Origin: Streptomyces sp. MUM 178J
Lineage (GTDB): Bacteria; Actinomycetota; Actinomycetes; Streptomycetales; Streptomycetaceae
Assembly: GCF_022414575.1 (NCBI RefSeq)
Contig: NZ_JADWYQ010000008.1
Span: 1-64,000, forward strand
Length of the DNA: 64,000 nt
Reading direction: 5' to 3'
The position numbers were made by a program, and so were the translations under genes. Under the pieces are notes generated by a model that was given only the letters and a program-made list of their open reading frames with translations, was not told the origin of the DNA and made no database searches. Numbering within the stretch: position 1 is the first letter of the stretch; every line of letters begins with the position of its first letter. Below, one piece after another: positions 43,814-51,991 of the stretch.

Positions 43814-44608
43814 GTGTACCGCTTCCTGTTGTCCCGGCAGTGGGTGATCCTCACCCTGCTCGCCCTCGTCCTCGTTCCCACGATGGTCGAGCTGGGCTTC
43901 TGGCAGCTGCACCGCCATGAGCGCCGGGTGACGCAGAACGAGCTGATCGCCGGGAATCTGCGCGCCGCGCCCGTGCCCGTGACGGAGCTCACCTCGCCCG
44001 GGCACACGGTCCCCCGCGCGGACTACTGGCGGCGGGTCACCGCGACCGGCGCGTTCGACACCGAGCACGAGGTCGTCGTACGCCGCCGTACGAACGCCGA
44101 CGAACGGGTCGGGTTCCATGTGCTGACGCCGCTGGTTCTCGACGATGGCCGCGTCGTCCTGGTCAACCGCGGCTGGGTGCCGGCCGCCGCCGACCAGCAG
44201 GCGTACCCGGCCGTCCCGGCCCCGCCCGAGGGCACGGTGACGGTCACCGGCCGGCTCAAGGCCGACGAGACCACGGAAGCGAGCGGCATCAAGGATCTGG
44301 CCGGGCTGCCGCCCCGCCAGACCATGCTGATCAACAGCGGGCAGCAGGCCGAGCGGCTGGGCCGCCCGGTCCTCGGCGGCTATCTGGAGCAGACCGGGCC
44401 CACACCGTCGGACGGCCGTCCGGAACAGATTCCCGAGCCCGACCACCAGTCGATCGGCGCGCATATGGCGTACGCCGTCCAGTGGTGGCTCTTCGCCGCG
44501 GCCGTGCCCGTCGGCTGGGTGATCCTGGTGCGCCGGGAGAAGCGCGACCGCGAGGCCGCCGCGGACCGGGCCGACACCGGTGCGCCGTCGGCGGCCACCG
44601 CCGTCTGA
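43814..44608 (+). CDS. SURF1-family cytochrome oxidase assembly protein
   Basis: 264 residues, two membrane helices (WVILTLLALVLVPTMVELGF near the N-terminus and WWLFAAAVPVGWVILV near the C-terminus) flanking an external domain with GFHVLTPLVL, VLVNRGWVPAA and NSGQQAERLG. The N-terminal FWQLHRHERRV is the SURF1 signature. Helps assemble the aa3-type terminal oxidase. GTG 43814 starts YRFLLSRQW, the family opening. Confidence 0.9.
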   Translation: MYRFLLSRQWVILTLLALVLVPTMVELGFWQLHRHERRVTQNELIAGNLRAAPVPVTELTSPGHTVPRADYWRRVTATGAFDTEHEVVVRRRTNADERVGFHVLTPLVLDDGRVVLVNRGWVPAAADQQAYPAVPAPPEGTVTVTGRLKADETTEASGIKDLAGLPPRQTMLINSGQQAERLGRPVLGGYLEQTGPTPSDGRPEQIPEPDHQSIGAHMAYAVQWWLFAAAVPVGWVILVRREKRDREAAADRADTGAPSAATAV

Positions 44609-44674
44609 CCGTGCCGCCGCCGCACCGACCACACCGCTGCTTAGCAAACACACCTGGCGGGAACACGCCAGAGC

Positions 44675-46465
44675 GTGACGCCCACGCAACGTATCGAGGA
44701 CTACGCCCTGATCGGCGATCTGCAGACCGCCGCCCTGGTCGGCAAGGACGGGTCGATCGACTGGCTGTGTCTGCCCCGCTTCGACTCGGCCGCCTGCTTC
44801 GCCGCGCTGCTCGGTGACGAGGAGAACGGCCACTGGCGGATCGCTCCGAAGGGCGCGGGCCACTGCACCCGGCGCGGCTACCGGGAGAACACTCTGATCC
44901 TGGAGTCCGAGTGGGAGACCAGGACCGGCACGGTCAAGGTCGTCGACTTCATGCCGCAGCGCGACACCGCGCCGGACGTGATGCGGATCGTGGAAGGCGT
45001 CAGCGGCTCCGTCGAGATGAGCGCGACGCTGCGGCTGCGCTTCGACTACGGCTCCATCGTGCCGTGGATGCGGCGGGCGGACGGCAGCCGGGTGGCGATC
45101 GCGGGACCCGACTCCGTATGGCTGCGCAGCGAGCCGCGGGTCAAGACCTGGGGCCAGCAGTACAGCACCTGCTCGTCGTTCACGGTCCGCGAAGGTGAGA
45201 AGGTGGCATTCGTCCTCACCTGGCACCCGTCGCACAAGCCCCGGCCCGCACAGATCGACCCCCTGGCCGCCCTGGAGCACAGCACGCACGACTGGCGCAC
45301 ATGGGCGGCGCGCTGCCGGTACGAGGGGCCGTACCGGGATGCGGTGGTCCGTTCGCTGATCACTCTCAAGGCGCTCACCTACGCGCCCACCGGCGGCATC
45401 GTCGCCGCGGCCACCACATCGCTGCCGGAGGAGCTGGGCGGCGTACGGAACTGGGACTACCGCTACTGCTGGCTGCGCGACGCCACCCTCACCCTCGGCG
45501 CCCTGCTGTCGGCCGGCTACCTCGACGAGGCCAGGGCATGGCGCGACTGGCTGCTGCGCGCGGTCGCGGGCGATCCCGCGGACCTTCAGATCATGTACGG
45601 CGTGGCCGGTGAGCGCAGACTGCCGGAGACGGAGATCCCCTGGCTGAGCGGGTACGCGGGCTCCGCACCGGTGCGGGTCGGCAACGAGGCGGTCGGCCAG
45701 CTGCAGCTGGACGTGTACGGCGAGGTGATGGACGCCCTCGCCGTCGCCCGTGACGCGGGACTGACCAGCGAGGAGCACGCCTGGAATCTGCAGCTCAGCC
45801 TGCTGGGGTTCCTGGAGTCCACTTGGCGGGAGCCCGACGAGGGGCTGTGGGAGGTACGGAGTCCGCGGCGGCACTTCGTGCACTCCAAGGTGATGGCGTG
45901 GGTGGCCGCGGACCGTGCCGTACGCACCCTGGAGGACTATCCGGCGCTGCACGGCGACGCGGCGCGGTGGCGGGCGATGCGGGAGGAGGTGCACCGGGAG
46001 GTGTGCGAGAAGGGGTACGACCCGGAGCGGAACACGTTCACCCAGTCGTACGGCTCCCGAGAGCTGGACGCGGCCACGCTGTTGATCCCCAGGCTGGGCT
46101 TTCTGCCGCCGGACGACCCGCGGGTGATCGGAACGGTGGACGCGGTCCGGGCCGAACTGGGCGAGGACGGACTGGTGCGCCGCTACAGCCCGGCGGGCGC
46201 GGCGGCAGACGGGCTGCCCGGCCGGGAAGGAACGTTTGTCGCATGCTCCTTCTGGCTGGCAGACGCCTTGCGGATGACCGGCCGGGTGAAGGAGGCGCGA
46301 GAGCGGTTCGAGCAGCTGCTCACGCTGCGCAATGACGTCGGTCTGCTGGCCGAGGAGTACGACGTGGCGGGCGGCCGGCAGTTGGGGAACTTCCCCCAGG
46401 CGTTCAGCCATATCGCGCTGGTGAACACGGCTCTCGCGCTGTCCGGGGAAGAGACGGCAGGATAG
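44675..46465 (+). CDS. Glycoside hydrolase family 15 protein (trehalase/glucoamylase-like)
   Basis: 596 residues. N-terminus IEDYALIGDLQTAALVGKDG SIDWL-type, with PRFDSAACFAALLG, identifies the bacterial GH15 group that includes mycobacterial trehalases. The (alpha/alpha)6 barrel carries NWDYRYCWLRDATLTL at about 258-273 and a C-terminal LLAEEYDVAGGRQLGNFPQA where the catalytic base region lies. No signal peptide, so cytoplasmic. Trehalase or glucan hydrolase activity is possible. GTG start; the SDR gene begins 5 nt after the stop. Confidence 0.9.
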   Translation: MTPTQRIEDYALIGDLQTAALVGKDGSIDWLCLPRFDSAACFAALLGDEENGHWRIAPKGAGHCTRRGYRENTLILESEWETRTGTVKVVDFMPQRDTAPDVMRIVEGVSGSVEMSATLRLRFDYGSIVPWMRRADGSRVAIAGPDSVWLRSEPRVKTWGQQYSTCSSFTVREGEKVAFVLTWHPSHKPRPAQIDPLAALEHSTHDWRTWAARCRYEGPYRDAVVRSLITLKALTYAPTGGIVAAATTSLPEELGGVRNWDYRYCWLRDATLTLGALLSAGYLDEARAWRDWLLRAVAGDPADLQIMYGVAGERRLPETEIPWLSGYAGSAPVRVGNEAVGQLQLDVYGEVMDALAVARDAGLTSEEHAWNLQLSLLGFLESTWREPDEGLWEVRSPRRHFVHSKVMAWVAADRAVRTLEDYPALHGDAARWRAMREEVHREVCEKGYDPERNTFTQSYGSRELDAATLLIPRLGFLPPDDPRVIGTVDAVRAELGEDGLVRRYSPAGAAADGLPGREGTFVACSFWLADALRMTGRVKEARERFEQLLTLRNDVGLLAEEYDVAGGRQLGNFPQAFSHIALVNTALALSGEETAG

Positions 46466-46470
46466 GGGCC

Positions 46471-47226
46471 ATGGATCTTGGACTCAAGGACCGCGTGTAC
46501 GTGGTGACGGGGGCGTCGCGCGGGCTGGGCAACGCCTCGGCGCGGGCGCTCGTCGAAGACGGCGCGAAGGTCGTGATCAGCGGCCGCGACGAGAAGACGG
46601 TCGCCGACTCGGCTGCCGGACTCGGGCCGGACGCGATCGGGCTCGCCTGCGACAACGCGGATCCTTCGGCCGCGGATCGGCTGATCGCGGCGGCCCGGGC
46701 GCACTTCGGGCGCTTCGACGGCATGCTCGTCAGCGTGGGCGGTCCCGCGCCGGGTTTCTCCGCGGACAACACGGACGAGCAGTGGGAGACGGCGTTCCGG
46801 ACGGTCTTCCTGGGCGCGGTGCGGATGGCGCGCGCCGCGGCGGAGGCGCTGGGCGAGGGCGGGGTGATCGGCTTCGTCCTCTCCAGCTCGGTGCATGAGC
46901 CGGTCCCCGGCCTGACCATCTCCAACGGGCTGCGCCCGGGGCTGGCGGGCTTCGCCAAGTCCCTCGCGGACGAGGTGGGCCCGCAGGGCATCCGGGTCGT
47001 GGGCCTGCTGCCGGGCCGCATCGACACGGACCGGTTGCGGGAGCTGGACGCCCTGTCGGGCGATGCGGAGGGGACGAGGGCGGCGAACGAGTCGGCGGTT
47101 CCGCTGCGGAGGTACGGGACACCGGAGGAGTTCGGCCGGACGGCGGCGTTTCTGCTGTCGCCGGCGGCGTCATATCTGACGGGTGTGATGCTCTCGGTCG
47201 ACGGCGGCGCCCGCCGCGGCATCTAG
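46471..47226 (+). CDS. SDR-family protein with altered catalytic motif
   Basis: 251 residues with the SDR nucleotide loop TGASRGLG (12-19) and C-terminal TGVMLSVDGGARRG. The catalytic region reads SSSVHEPVPGLTISNGLRPG: Ser is present, but the usual YxxxK is replaced by a SNGLR-type sequence. Such SNxLR SDRs are a known side branch usually annotated as FabG-like. Follows the GH15 gene after 5 nt and is likely translated with it; whether it acts as a reductase is uncertain. Confidence 0.85.
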   Translation: MDLGLKDRVYVVTGASRGLGNASARALVEDGAKVVISGRDEKTVADSAAGLGPDAIGLACDNADPSAADRLIAAARAHFGRFDGMLVSVGGPAPGFSADNTDEQWETAFRTVFLGAVRMARAAAEALGEGGVIGFVLSSSVHEPVPGLTISNGLRPGLAGFAKSLADEVGPQGIRVVGLLPGRIDTDRLRELDALSGDAEGTRAANESAVPLRRYGTPEEFGRTAAFLLSPAASYLTGVMLSVDGGARRGI

Positions 47227-47250
47227 TGCTGCGACCGGCGCCCCTCGGAG

Positions 47251-47829
47251 TCAGGCAACGCGGTGCGGCGCATGTTTGGCCGAGTGGAGGCGGACCTCCG
47301 CAGGCAGCGAGTGCCGGCCCGTCGACGCCGCCGCCTGCCCGAGCACCTCGCTCGCCAGCCGTCCCACCACCTCCACGGGCACGGCCTCCGGCTCGACGCG
47401 CAGCGTCACCCGCGCCGTCGGCTCGTTCCGGTCGCCCGACAGCGCCACGGCCGCCCGCCCCACCCCCTGCATCGCCTCCGCCTCGCCGACCAGCACTCCC
47501 TCCAGCGCCCGCCCTCTGAGCAGTGCTCCCTCGCCGTCGCCGGTGTCCACAAGGAGCTCCGCCAGCCGGCGCCGCCGCAGCTGGGCGACCAGCCACCACA
47601 GGACCAGCAGCACGGTGACCGCGAGGGTCGAGATGACGACGGGCCACCACCAGCCCTGGTCACGCCAGCGCTCCCGGGCCGCCTCGCTGAGCAGCACATC
47701 GTCGGGACCGTCGAACGGCCACCAGGAAGGAACCGCCAGTCCGGCCCCCGCCGCCAGCGCCGCGCCGCCCGCGCCCAGCAGGGCCAGCCCCAGCACGCCC
47801 AGCACGATCCGGTTGGCGGCCTTCAGCAC
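47251..47829 (-). CDS. AmaP-like alkaline-shock membrane anchor
   Basis: 192 residues with two helices (VLGVLGLALLGAGGAALAAG and WWPVVISTLAVTVLLVLWWL) and a C-terminal soluble domain (about 110-190) related to AmaP, which anchors Asp23 to the membrane in staphylococci. Last gene of the Asp23 operon; a GTG start close to the DUF6286 stop. Convergent with the SDR gene across 24 nt. Confidence 0.82.
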   Translation of the reverse strand: MLKAANRIVLGVLGLALLGAGGAALAAGAGLAVPSWWPFDGPDDVLLSEAARERWRDQGWWWPVVISTLAVTVLLVLWWLVAQLRRRRLAELLVDTGDGEGALLRGRALEGVLVGEAEAMQGVGRAAVALSGDRNEPTARVTLRVEPEAVPVEVVGRLASEVLGQAAASTGRHSLPAEVRLHSAKHAPHRVA

Positions 47830-47836
47830 GGCGGCT

Positions 47837-48460
47837 TCACCTCTCCCTCGGCGCCGACGGCTGGTCGACGTACACGGACAGGGCCGGCCGGACGGCGAGG
47901 CCCAGCTCCCGCAGGCCGGCGTCGAGCACGGCGTCGAGATCGGCCCGCACCTCGTCCAGCTCACGGAAGTGCGACCGGGCGCGCACGGAGACGCTGGTGC
48001 GTCCGACCCGCACCCGCGCGGACTGCACCCCGGCCACCTCCGTCGCCCGGTCGCGCAGCACCCGGGCCGCCGCGTCCCGGTCGAGCCCCGCCCGCACGAT
48101 CCCCTCGGCACGCCGCATCGGCAGGACGGCACGGAGTCCCGGAGTGAGAGCCAGCACGATCAGCCAGACGCCCAGCGCTGCCGCGATCCCGGCGCCCACC
48201 AGCACCGGGGTCTCGTCCAGCCGCAGCGTCGCGAGGTCCTCCGCGAGGGCACGCCGCCACGCCATGCCCGGCCGGCCGGCCCGTACCGCCGCGACGTCGT
48301 ACAGCAGCAGTCCCGCCGCCGCGAGGACGGTCAGCGCGGCCAGAGCGGCAGGCACCCGGCGCACCGACCAGAAGCGGCCGGGGACGCCGCCTTCCGCGCC
48401 TTCGCCGCCGCCGTCGCCCTCGGTGGTCTCGGCGTCCGGCCGGGACGGCGGTTCGCTCAT
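47837..48460 (-). CDS. DUF6286 membrane protein of the Asp23 operon
   Basis: 207 residues: acidic Gly-rich N-terminus, two helices (ALAALTVLAAAGLLLYDVAA and LVGAGIAAALGVWLIVLALT), then a domain with the sequence VAGVQSARVRVGRTSVSVRA, alike in pattern to Asp23 beta-strands. It matches the DUF6286 proteins found in Streptomyces Asp23 clusters. Start overlaps the upstream Asp23 stop (ATGA). Confidence 0.82.
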   Translation of the reverse strand: MSEPPSRPDAETTEGDGGGEGAEGGVPGRFWSVRRVPAALAALTVLAAAGLLLYDVAAVRAGRPGMAWRRALAEDLATLRLDETPVLVGAGIAAALGVWLIVLALTPGLRAVLPMRRAEGIVRAGLDRDAAARVLRDRATEVAGVQSARVRVGRTSVSVRARSHFRELDEVRADLDAVLDAGLRELGLAVRPALSVYVDQPSAPRER

Positions 48461-48813
48461 CGGGTCCTCCCCTGCTCCCCGCCGGGCACATGCGCGGAGT
48501 GGAGCCGTTCGATCTGCACGGCCACTTCGGGTACGTCCATGGCCGCCAGGGAGGTCACCCGCTGGACTACGCGGCGGCGCACCGCCGTGCACTGTGCGCC
48601 GAGGTCGGACGGATAGTCGAGTTCCAGCGTCACACGTACGCGTGCCGTGCCGTGGTGGACGGTGACCGACGCCCAGGGCGGCGCGCCACCGTGCGCCCGC
48701 TCGATGAGCGCTTCCCGCGCCGCCTGTGCGGCGATCTTCGCCACGACCCGGTCCGCGATCGTCGTCGCCCCCCGCTCGGCGGGCGGGACCCTGGCGAGTG
48801 CGGCAGCGGCCAC
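48457..48813 (-). CDS. Asp23/Gls24 envelope-stress protein (short)
   Basis: 118 residues with an Asp23 core: GATTIADRVVAKIAAQAARE, WASVTVHHGTARVRVTLELD and RRRVVQRVTSLAAMDVPEVA. Alkaline shock/envelope stress family. Lies between the small DUF2273-like gene and DUF6286 gene, with ATGA coupling to the latter. Confidence 0.88.
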   Translation of the reverse strand: MAAAALARVPPAERGATTIADRVVAKIAAQAAREALIERAHGGAPPWASVTVHHGTARVRVTLELDYPSDLGAQCTAVRRRVVQRVTSLAAMDVPEVAVQIERLHSAHVPGGEQGRTR

Positions 48814-48819
48814 CGTGCC

Positions 48820-49011
48820 TCACCGCCTCCGGTTGCCGCGGTCGCGGCTGCGGAAGAAGTCGCCGGGTTCAAGGTCCCCGTCGAGGAACTTGCCCGCCAC
48901 AAAACCGACCACGCCCAACGCGGCCACCAGCAGGAACGCACCGAATCCGCCGAAGTACCCGGCGAAGCCGAGTGCCATGCCGGCGATCATGCCGACCACT
49001 GCCATGCTCAT
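48820..49011 (-). CDS. DUF2273-like small membrane protein
   Basis: 63 residues: two glycine-rich helices (VVGMIAGMALGFAGYFGGFG and FLLVAALGVVGFVAGKFL) and a charged tail ending SRDRGNRRR. Small integral membrane proteins of this kind are standard in Asp23/AmaP operons. 6 nt from the next gene. Confidence 0.83.
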   Translation of the reverse strand: MSMAVVGMIAGMALGFAGYFGGFGAFLLVAALGVVGFVAGKFLDGDLEPGDFFRSRDRGNRRR

Positions 49012-49031
49012 ATCGAGCTCCTCCGCCGGAG

Positions 49032-49499
49032 CTACTGGAGCCGTGGCTCCGGCTCCTCTTCCTCTTCTTCGGGCAGTTTCACATCGGTGACGGCGATGTT
49101 GACCTCGACGACCTCCAGTCCCGTCATACGTTCCACCGCCGAGATGACGTTCTCGCGGACCGCGCGGGCCACGTCGCCGATCGAGACTCCGTAGTCGACG
49201 ACGATCTCGAGGTCGAGCGCCGTCTGCACCTCTCCGACTTCGGCCTTGACCCCGCGGGTGACACTGGGTCTGCCTCCGGGGACCCGGTCGCGCACCGCGC
49301 CGAAGGTGCGGGACAGACCGCTGCCCATGGCATGGACGCCGAGCACATCGCGGGCCGCGAGTCCCGCGATCTTCTCGACCACCCCGTCGGCAATGGTGGT
49401 ACGGCCGCGGCTGCCCGGGTCTGCCGTGCGCCTGCCTGCGGACGCCTTCCTGGGCTCGTCACCCGAGACCGCCACCTCTCGCTCTGGGGTGTCCGTCAT
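49032..49499 (-). CDS. Asp23/Gls24 envelope-stress protein
   Basis: 155 residues; Asp23 domain from about 33 to 145 (TTIADGVVEKIAGLAARDVL, LEIVVDYGVSIGDVARAVRE, AVERMTGLEVVEVNIAVTDV) with a Gly/Arg-rich N-terminus and an acidic EEEEEEPEPR tail. First gene of a five-gene operon with DUF2273-like, second Asp23, DUF6286 and AmaP genes, likely a membrane-anchored stress scaffold. Divergent from the gene at 49594. Confidence 0.92.
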   Translation of the reverse strand: MTDTPEREVAVSGDEPRKASAGRRTADPGSRGRTTIADGVVEKIAGLAARDVLGVHAMGSGLSRTFGAVRDRVPGGRPSVTRGVKAEVGEVQTALDLEIVVDYGVSIGDVARAVRENVISAVERMTGLEVVEVNIAVTDVKLPEEEEEEPEPRLQ

Positions 49500-49593
49500 C
49501 TCCGGCCGTCCTCTCCGGGCTGTGAGAACCCTTCGCTGCCCACACTAAGTGGGGTTGCCCACTCACGCGCCGGGGATGCGGCACGCTGGAGGA

Positions 49594-50391
49594 ATGACCT
49601 CTGCTGACGCGTGGCGCACCGGTGCGCTGCGGCGGGTCCGCCAGGTGCTCGGGCTCGGCAGACTGCTTCCGCTGGGCGGTCCCTCGGACGGGACGTGGAT
49701 CGCCGAGCGTGCTGCCGATGCGGTGCTGCGGCGGGAGGCGGCCGCCGCGGCGCCGGATGCCAGGCTGACCTGGCTGCGGCTGGGACTGGCCGCACCGGGC
49801 GAGGCCACGGGCGCGCCGGGCGAGCGGGACTCGGTCGCGCCGGGCGCCGCGGGGAAGGCAGGGCCCGGCGACGAGGGGGAGGCGGGGCGGCCCGCCGCTG
49901 TGGAGGGTCCCGTCCCTCCGGGCGCGCTGCCGCGCGAAGGGCTGTGCATCGAGGCGGAGTTCGCGGCCTGGCCGCGGCAGCCTCTGCCGGACCTGGCCGA
50001 GGCGCTGCGGAGGGCGCTGCTCGCGGCCGCGGAGGAGCGGCTGGGCCTCCATGTCGTACGGGCGGATCTGGCGGTGACGGAGCTGCTGGACGAGGCGCCG
50101 GCCTCGGCGGAGGACGCCGGTCACCCGGCCGGGGGTGAGTCCCTGCGCCATCCGGTCGCGCGGACGGAGGAGGACCCGGTGGCGCGCGCCGCCGCCGGGA
50201 CTGCGGGCGTGGCGTTCCTGGCCTCCGAGCTGGGTCCCGCCGTACACATCGCCGCCGGCCACGCCCGGGTCGAGGTGGCGGCGGCGCGTGACGCTCGCGC
50301 CCTGGATGTGGCGCGGGCGGTGCGTGCCGCGGCCTCGGGGGCCCTTGGGGACGACCGCCCGGTGACGGTTCTGATCAGCTCGGTGCTCTGA
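49594..50391 (+). CDS. Asp23-associated hypothetical protein with Asp23-like C-terminus
   Basis: About 265 residues: an N-terminal helical part (GALRRVRQVLGLGRLLPLGG), a low-complexity Ala/Gly/Pro linker (about 75-110), a central strand-rich segment (RLGLHVVRADLAVTELLDEA), and a C-terminal region whose VHIAAGHARVEVAAARDARA and PVTVLISSVL recall Asp23. Annotated in Streptomyces under misleading names. Start uncertain: GGAGG is only 1 nt from ATG 49594; ATG 49576 is possible. Divergent from the Asp23 operon and probably co-regulated. Confidence 0.72.
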   Translation: MTSADAWRTGALRRVRQVLGLGRLLPLGGPSDGTWIAERAADAVLRREAAAAAPDARLTWLRLGLAAPGEATGAPGERDSVAPGAAGKAGPGDEGEAGRPAAVEGPVPPGALPREGLCIEAEFAAWPRQPLPDLAEALRRALLAAAEERLGLHVVRADLAVTELLDEAPASAEDAGHPAGGESLRHPVARTEEDPVARAAAGTAGVAFLASELGPAVHIAAGHARVEVAAARDARALDVARAVRAAASGALGDDRPVTVLISSVL

Positions 50392-50430
50392 CAGCCGCCG
50401 CCGCGGCGGCGGTCGCCCGGGCAGCGGATG

Positions 50431-51222
50431 TCAGTCGGAGGCGCCCGCCAGGTCACGCAGACGGCGGGCCTGCGCCGCACGCTCCGCGGTGCGCTGGTCC
50501 TCGTAGGTGCGGGACGCGGCCCCCTGGAGGAGCGCCTTGGTCTCGATCACCGCGTCGCGCGGGGCGGCGAGCAGCGCCGACGTCAGGTCCCGTACCGCGC
50601 TGTCGAGCTCTTCGCCGGGGACTGCCAGATTGGCCAGGCCGGTGCGCTCCGCTTCGTCCGCGTGGACGTACCGGCCGGTGGCGCAGATCTCCAGGGCGCG
50701 GGCATAGCCGACGAGCGACACCAGCGGCTTGGTGCCGGTGAGGTCGGGGACGAGTCCCAGGCTGGTCTCGCGCATGGCGAACTGCACGTCCTGCGCCACG
50801 ACCCGCAGATCGCAGGCGAGGGCGAGCTGGAAGCCGGCCCCGATCGCATGCCCCTGTACGGCGGCGATCGAGACGATGTCATTCCTCCGCCACCAGGTGA
50901 ACGCCTCCTGGTACTCGGCGATGACCGCGTCGAGCTCCGCGTCCGCGCTCCGTGCGAGAGCGAGGAAGGAAGGCTCGCCGTCGAAGCCCTCGGGGGTGAA
51001 GGCCTGCCGGTCGAGTCCCGCGGAGAAGGACTTGCCTTCGGCACGCAGGACCACGACCCGCACGCTGCCCGGCAACGACCGTCCCGCCTGGACCAGAGCC
51101 CGCCACAGTGCGGGTGACTGGGCGTTGCGCTTGTCCGGGTTGGACAGGGTCACCGTGGCGACCGCGTCCTCGACGGTGAGCCGTACGCCGTCCTTGTCGA
51201 GCACAGAGTCGGGCGAAGTCAT
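50431..51222 (-). CDS. Enoyl-CoA hydratase/isomerase family protein
   Basis: 263 residues of the crotonase fold. VEDAVATVTLSNPDKRNAQS, oxyanion-hole segments SFSAGLD and AIGAGFQLALACDLRV, and ETSLGLVPDLTGTKPL. The second catalytic acid position is hydrophobic or absent in many members, so hydratase, isomerase or hydrolase activity cannot be decided. Stands between the Asp23-like gene (convergent) and gbn, same strand as gbn. Confidence 0.9.
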   Translation of the reverse strand: MTSPDSVLDKDGVRLTVEDAVATVTLSNPDKRNAQSPALWRALVQAGRSLPGSVRVVVLRAEGKSFSAGLDRQAFTPEGFDGEPSFLALARSADAELDAVIAEYQEAFTWWRRNDIVSIAAVQGHAIGAGFQLALACDLRVVAQDVQFAMRETSLGLVPDLTGTKPLVSLVGYARALEICATGRYVHADEAERTGLANLAVPGEELDSAVRDLTSALLAAPRDAVIETKALLQGAASRTYEDQRTAERAAQARRLRDLAGASD

Positions 51223-51359
51223 GGAGCGCCTCCGGTTCGGGTTCGGTCTCCTGTGCAGAGACTAAGTGACTGCACAGTAACCACCCGTCCGGTCGGCTGA
51301 CCGACCGGGTGGTCACCGTGGTCACCGCCGAACCGGCCGGCCGAAGGGGCCGTGAGCCG

Positions 51360-51581
51360 TCAGGCCGAGGCGGCCTTCTTGCCCCGCGTCGCCCCGCCGC
51401 GTCCGCGCAGAATGACTCCGGACTCGGTGAGCATGCGGTGCACGAATCCATAGGAGCGGCCGGTCTCCTCGGCCAGCGCCCGGATGCTCGCACCGCTGTC
51501 GTATTTCCTCTTCAGGTCTGCCGCGAGCTTCTCACGCGCGGCGCCGGTCACCCGGCTGCCCTTCTTCAGAGTCTCGGCCAC
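51360..51581 (-). CDS. gbn: Gbn-like nucleoid-associated protein (HTH)
   Basis: 73 residues: basic TLKKGSRVTGAAREKLAADL, then one HTH (DSGASIRALAEETGRSYGFV) and a basic Gly/Arg-rich tail (RGRGGATRGKKAASA). Matches what I recall of Gbn (SCO1839), a GATC-binding nucleoid protein of Streptomyces development, in size and neighbourhood (next to an enoyl-CoA hydratase and ABC-F gene). GTG 51581 has GAGGAGG 6 nt upstream; a longer frame to 51626 lacks a site. Six GATC sites lie upstream. Confidence 0.88.
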   Translation of the reverse strand: MAETLKKGSRVTGAAREKLAADLKRKYDSGASIRALAEETGRSYGFVHRMLTESGVILRGRGGATRGKKAASA

Positions 51582-51950
51582 CCGTGCCTCCTCATGGGAA
51601 GTGCGCCTTTGGACTCTCATGATCACCCCTTACGGGCATCCTGGCCACCCATTCGACAAGGTCAATGCAGACGGCTTTGCCCGGCAGGGAGCGCCGATCA
51701 CGACCGGAGGGCTAGATTCCGGTCTGTCGGATTCCGGCGTCCGGCCTGCATCCCCTGAGAAATCCCAGGTCAGGGGCGCGCACCGAGTCAGGCTGCGCCC
51801 GGGAGCCGGAGCGAGGGCCTCCGCTCGGCGGCACGCCGCGATACGAGACGTCCTCACACAGATGAAGGATCACCTGTAGGCCGAATGATCCATACGGAGT
51901 GGATCAGCAGGGATCAGCGGCGCGCATCGGCGGCAGGGCTCAAAGGCGCG
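51582..51950 (-). promoter_or_regulatory. gbn upstream region with promoter and GATC cluster
   Basis: Non-coding. A promoter is visible on the minus strand: TTGACC (51660-51665), 16-nt spacer, CAGGAT (51638-51643). GATC occurs at 51621, 51696, 51868, 51887, 51902 and 51912, about eight times the number expected in 72% GC DNA. If Gbn binds GATC, this could be autoregulation. No other gene is apparent. Confidence 0.6.
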
Positions 51951-51989
51951 GCGCAGAAACACGGCGCAAAAACACGGCGCAGACGCACG
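51951..51989. repeat. Three tandem 13-bp units just past the ABC-F stop
   Basis: GCGCAGAAACACG, GCGCAAAAACACG and GCGCAGACGCACG in direct succession, ending 2 nt before the ABC-F stop codon. Small direct repeats, meaning unknown. Confidence 0.75.
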
Positions 51990-51991
51990 GC

